DNA from: Streptomyces sp. SID8352
Lineage (GTDB): Bacteria > Actinomycetota > Actinomycetes > Streptomycetales > Streptomycetaceae
Length of the DNA: 64,000 nucleotides
Reading direction: 5' to 3'
Assembly: GCF_009862265.1 (NCBI RefSeq)
Contig: NZ_WWGX01000095.1
Location: 1-64,000 of the forward strand
Shown: piece by piece, positions 61,157 to 64,000 of the stretch
Layout: every line of letters starts with the position of its first letter
Numbering within the stretch: position 1 is the stretch's first letter
Program-made: the position numbers and the translations under genes
The notes under the pieces: generated by a model
Told to the model about the DNA's origin: nothing
Databases searched by the model: none
What the model saw: the letters and a program-made list of their open reading frames with translations, nothing else

Positions 61157-61876
61157 CGGCGGGAGCGGGGCCCGGCGGCCGGGCCCGGGCAGCGCCGGGG
61201 GCGGGGCCACGGGGGTGGGGCATGGGCGGGAACCGGGGGATCCGGGTGTCCCGGGCGCCCCGGGGTGCCCCCGATCCGGAGTGTCACGGGCGACCGAGAG
61301 GCTGGGTGTCCGGAGCCCTGGGGGTTCCGGGAGCCGTCCGGTGTGCCCGGAGCGGCCGGGCGGCGGCCCGGACGCCGTCATCCACAGTGAGCGGCCCCCT
61401 CCGGTCGGACGAGCGCCCCGTCGGCCGGAACGGGACGACCCCGCCCGTCGCCGTCGCTGTCGCCATGCCGCGCACCGCACCGCACCGCACCCCACCCCAC
61501 CCCACCCCACCGCACCGCACCGCACCGCACCGCACCGCACCGCACCGCACCGCACCGCACCGCACCGCACCGCACCGCACCGCACCAACGGAACCGTTCG
61601 GCGAGCGCCTCCTCAACACCCGTTTTCAGTCGGGCGACTTGGACCGCACCCGCCTCCCTCCCACCCCACCGGCACCGACTCCCCCGCCAACACGCCCCCT
61701 CCCCCGCCACCATGGCCCGAATTCGACCCCACGGTCCCGCGGACGGCGCACCGTTGCCGCGAGCCTCTCCCCAGAGCATTCACGCCGTGCGGGACTTGAC
61801 CGCGTCCGTGCCGGGGAAGTACCGGAATGGGCCCGGGTGGACCCACCCGGGAGCGAGCCGCCGGAGGGGGAGCGGG
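61157..61876. other. Intergenic region between the SARP and second STAND gene
   Basis: 720 bases without a supportable gene. The first 220 are GC-rich with repeated CCGGG/GGGTGTCC blocks, and then comes the pentamer array at 61471-61585. The stretch 61590-61640 and the segment around 61725-61830 are less GC-rich and probably hold the promoter of the next gene. Confidence 0.45.
61471..61585. repeat. Pentamer microsatellite (CGCAC/CCCAC x23)
   Basis: Twenty-three uninterrupted pentamers: four CGCAC, four CCCAC, then fifteen CGCAC. Not in any credible gene. A slippage-prone array upstream of the STAND gene. Confidence 0.95.
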
Positions 61877-64000
61877 ATGCGGGACAGTCACCGGACGGAG
61901 GCCGAACGGCTGCTGGCGCGGGCCGTCGAGGAGGAGGTGCGGCGCTCGGGGGGACGCGTCGACGGCACGGTGCTGCTGTCCCGGGCGCGCGGGGCGCTGG
62001 ACGCGATGGCCGTCGCGGCGGAGGAGGAGTACGCGCTCTACACCCGTGCCCTGGACGAGGCCGCGGCCGGACAGGTGTCGTTCGGCCGGCGCTACGCCCG
62101 GGAGGGCGCCGGGACGCCCCTGCTGGTCGCCGCCGTGGCCGCCGTCGCGGCGGTGGTGGCCGACCTGGTCCTCGACACCGGTACCGGCACGGCGGTGGGC
62201 GCGGGGGTCGCCGTGGGCCTGGCCGGGGCGGCGACCACGGTGGTGAAGGTGGTCGGTTCGCATCTGCCCGCCGCCCACCACCGCGCCGGGGCGGCGGGCC
62301 AGCCGGGCGGGCCCGAGCAGTTGCGGCTGCAGTGGCTGACGGCCCTGGAGGTACGCGGCATCCGGCCCTTCCTGGACCAGCAGCAGATCCTGGCCGCGTC
62401 CACCGGACCGGCAGGGCCGGGGCCGAGGCTGCGGGGCGCGGACAAGAGCGCGGCGGCGCTGGGGCGCAGTGTGCTGGAGCAGTCCTTCGCCCAGCTTCCC
62501 GAGCCGGAGGGGGTCCTCGCGGGGCGGCGCGCGGAGATGGAGCGGCTGCGGCAGTGGGTGCGGACCGCCCGCGCGAGCACGGAGACCCGGCCCACGGTGG
62601 TCGTCCTGCACGGACCGCCGGGCAGTGGGCGCACCACCCTCGCCGTGCGCGCCGCCCATGAACTGCGGGACCACTTCCGGGGCGCCTGCGTGGTCGACCT
62701 GCGCGGCTCCACCGCCGGGGCCGCCGCCCTGGCCTGGCCACCGGACGGAGCCGGGGGCACGGGGAGTGCCGGAGGCGCGGGAGGAGCCGTGGCCGCGGCG
62801 GGACCCGGAGCCGGTCGTGCGGCGGAGGCCGCGATCAGTACCGGAGCCGGGGGCGCCACGGGTCCCGCGGGCGGCCCGGCGGAGGCCGGAGGCGTGCGGG
62901 CGCCGGGAGGCCGGGGCGGCACCGGCGGCCCGGCGGCCACGGGTGCTCCCGCCGGGGCCGGGGGCCCGGCGACGGCCGGACGGCCCGCGGCCACCGGCGA
63001 CGACGCCACCCTCGGCGGCGGGGTGCCGCTGAGCACCCGGGAGGCCCTGCTCCATCTCCTGAACCGCCTCGGCGCCCCCCGCGAACAGCTCCTGTTCCGG
63101 GAACGCTCCTCGGCGGACCAGCAGGTCAAACGGCTGAGCGAGCTGTACCACCGGCATCTGACGGGCGTCCCCGTCACCATCGTCCTGGACGACGCCCGCG
63201 ATCCCGCCCAGGTGCGAGCCCTGGTGCCGGAACGCTCCGACAGCCTCGTCCTGGTCACCGCGCGCGAGCCCCTGCACCTTCCGGCCGATCTGCCCGCGCG
63301 GGTGCACCAGCTCGCCGTCGGGCCGCTGGACACGGCGGGCGCGGAGGAACTGCTCGGCGCCGTCGCCCGGGACACGTCGGCGCCGTACGACGCCGAAGCC
63401 GCCGAGCGCATCCGGGAGTTGTGCGGTGGGCTGCCGCTGGCGCTGCGCGTCGCGGGCTCCTCGCTGGGTCCGCGCTCCCCCCGCGCCCTGGCCGCCGATC
63501 TCGGCGCCTACGGCCCGGTCGGGCCGGTGGAGCGCGCCCTCTGGCTGCGCTACACCGACCAGGACGAGCCCGCCCGCCGCCTGCTGCGCCGGCTGGCCCT
63601 GGCCGGGCGCGCCTCCCTGGGCGCCGCTGCCGCCGCCGCGCTGCTCGGCACGGACGAGGCCGAGGCGGCCCGGCGGCTGGCCGACCTGGCCGGGGCCGGG
63701 CTCATCACCCATGTGCGCGGCAGCCGCTACCGGCTGCACGACGTGGTGCGCGCCTTCGCACGGGCCCGCCTCGCCGACGAGGAGGAACCGGCCGCGCGGA
63801 CGGCCGCCCAGGAGCGGCTGATCACCAACTACGCGGAGTTGGCCGACTCGGTCCTGCGGCTGGTCGACGGCAACATGTCCACCCGCTCCGACCGGTTCGG
63901 GCAGTACGGTTTCACCTCCCTGGACGAGGCGCTGCGCTGGCTGGACGACGAGTCGAGCTTCATCACGGCGGCCCTGCGCCACACCGAGGGCGTCGACCAG
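61877..64000 (+). CDS. Membrane-anchored NB-ARC/STAND ATPase (partial, runs off window)
   Basis: 708 codons are visible without a stop; the gene continues past the window. GGAGGGGG lies six bases before the ATG. An N-terminal helical domain (1-70) is followed by two hydrophobic segments at about 78-125 (TPLLVAAVAAVAAVVADLVL), then the NTPase with Walker A variant GPPGSGRTT near 246-254. A Gly/Ala-rich insert fills about 285-375, and Walker B is VTIVLDDARDPAQV. Winged-helix and TPR-like parts begin near 560. It shares the LDDARDPAQV block with the adjacent SARP but lacks a DNA-binding domain. Confidence 0.9.
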   Translation, partial: MRDSHRTEAERLLARAVEEEVRRSGGRVDGTVLLSRARGALDAMAVAAEEEYALYTRALDEAAAGQVSFGRRYAREGAGTPLLVAAVAAVAAVVADLVLDTGTGTAVGAGVAVGLAGAATTVVKVVGSHLPAAHHRAGAAGQPGGPEQLRLQWLTALEVRGIRPFLDQQQILAASTGPAGPGPRLRGADKSAAALGRSVLEQSFAQLPEPEGVLAGRRAEMERLRQWVRTARASTETRPTVVVLHGPPGSGRTTLAVRAAHELRDHFRGACVVDLRGSTAGAAALAWPPDGAGGTGSAGGAGGAVAAAGPGAGRAAEAAISTGAGGATGPAGGPAEAGGVRAPGGRGGTGGPAATGAPAGAGGPATAGRPAATGDDATLGGGVPLSTREALLHLLNRLGAPREQLLFRERSSADQQVKRLSELYHRHLTGVPVTIVLDDARDPAQVRALVPERSDSLVLVTAREPLHLPADLPARVHQLAVGPLDTAGAEELLGAVARDTSAPYDAEAAERIRELCGGLPLALRVAGSSLGPRSPRALAADLGAYGPVGPVERALWLRYTDQDEPARRLLRRLALAGRASLGAAAAAALLGTDEAEAARRLADLAGAGLITHVRGSRYRLHDVVRAFARARLADEEEPAARTAAQERLITNYAELADSVLRLVDGNMSTRSDRFGQYGFTSLDEALRWLDDESSFITAALRHTEGVDQ

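Noticed and set aside
1-64000. tRNA, rRNA, insertion sequences or integrase-type attachment sites
   Set aside because: No cloverleaf-like tRNA, rRNA stretch, transposase or integrase was recognised, although the 52.3-55.8 kb segment looks acquired; target-site duplications were not found by eye.

Overview
The window is very GC-rich and its coding frames have near-saturated GC third positions. Starts are often GTG and genes often overlap by 4 bp. Several gene families are typical of Streptomyces: a DasR-type chitinase promoter, a SARP regulator, an actinobacterial Tad pilus locus, a copper-radical oxidase with glycosyltransferases, and GTP-type PEP carboxykinase. I read it as a Streptomyces chromosome, mostly conserved core, with accessory patches near 10.4-11.7 kb and 49-64 kb.

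Layout. 0.1-4 kb: PadR regulator, ABC ATPase and FtsX-type permease in one operon, behind a 14-copy heptamer array. 4-6.2 kb: oxyR divergent from ahpC-ahpD (peroxide defence). 6.3-10.4 kb, minus strand: PerM/AI-2E membrane protein, secreted SLT transglycosylase, PIN-PhoH ATPase. 10.4-11.7 kb: about 1.3 kb with no supportable gene but a strong minus-strand terminator. 11.7-24.7 kb: a DUF192 gene, then a long minus-strand Tad/Flp locus. In transcription order this is a zinc-ribbon protein, CpaB, CpaE-like ATPase, two TadE-like pseudopilins, CpaF ATPase, TadB, TadC, a histidine kinase and LuxR-type response regulator, Flp pilin, a TadG-like protein, a lipoprotein and an OmpA-domain protein. No prepilin peptidase is in view.

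25-29 kb: GH18 chitinase under twin DasR-like sites, a SigE-family sigma factor and a membrane-anchored partner, then three back-to-back perfect hairpins. 29-35.5 kb: a PH-like hypothetical, then a divergent D-amino-acid catabolic locus. Its minus arm is a PfkB/KDG kinase, IclR and RidA; its plus arm is a DSD1-type D-amino acid deaminase and an N-acyl-D-amino-acid deacylase. 35.7-43.4 kb: secreted serine protease, AlaA-like aminotransferase, small conserved protein, PEP carboxykinase, hemolysin III protein, TetR regulator, Mut7-C RNase.

43.5-49.1 kb, minus strand: membrane GT2, GT39-like glycosyltransferase and a secreted galactose-oxidase-like copper radical oxidase. This resembles the CslA/GlxA surface-glycan module but has a different architecture. 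49.5-52.2 kb: an isochorismatase-fold hydrolase with an apparent frameshift, and a DUF255 thioredoxin-fold protein. 52.3-55.8 kb, lower in GC: a small membrane protein, an HsdM-HsdS fusion methyltransferase without nuclease, twin identical 17-bp palindromes, and an RHH/PIN toxin-antitoxin pair. 56-64 kb: a PhyH-family dioxygenase with a non-canonical iron motif behind an unrecognised 122-aa gene, a large AfsR-like SARP-STAND regulator, a pentamer microsatellite, and a second membrane-anchored STAND ATPase cut by the window end.

The most promising candidates for something new are four. They are the GT2/GT39/copper-radical-oxidase operon with its long leader hairpin, the M-S fusion methyltransferase with paired palindromes, the PhyH-like enzyme with its small partner gene beside the SARP, and the Tad locus with an atypical response regulator and OmpA/lipoprotein tail.
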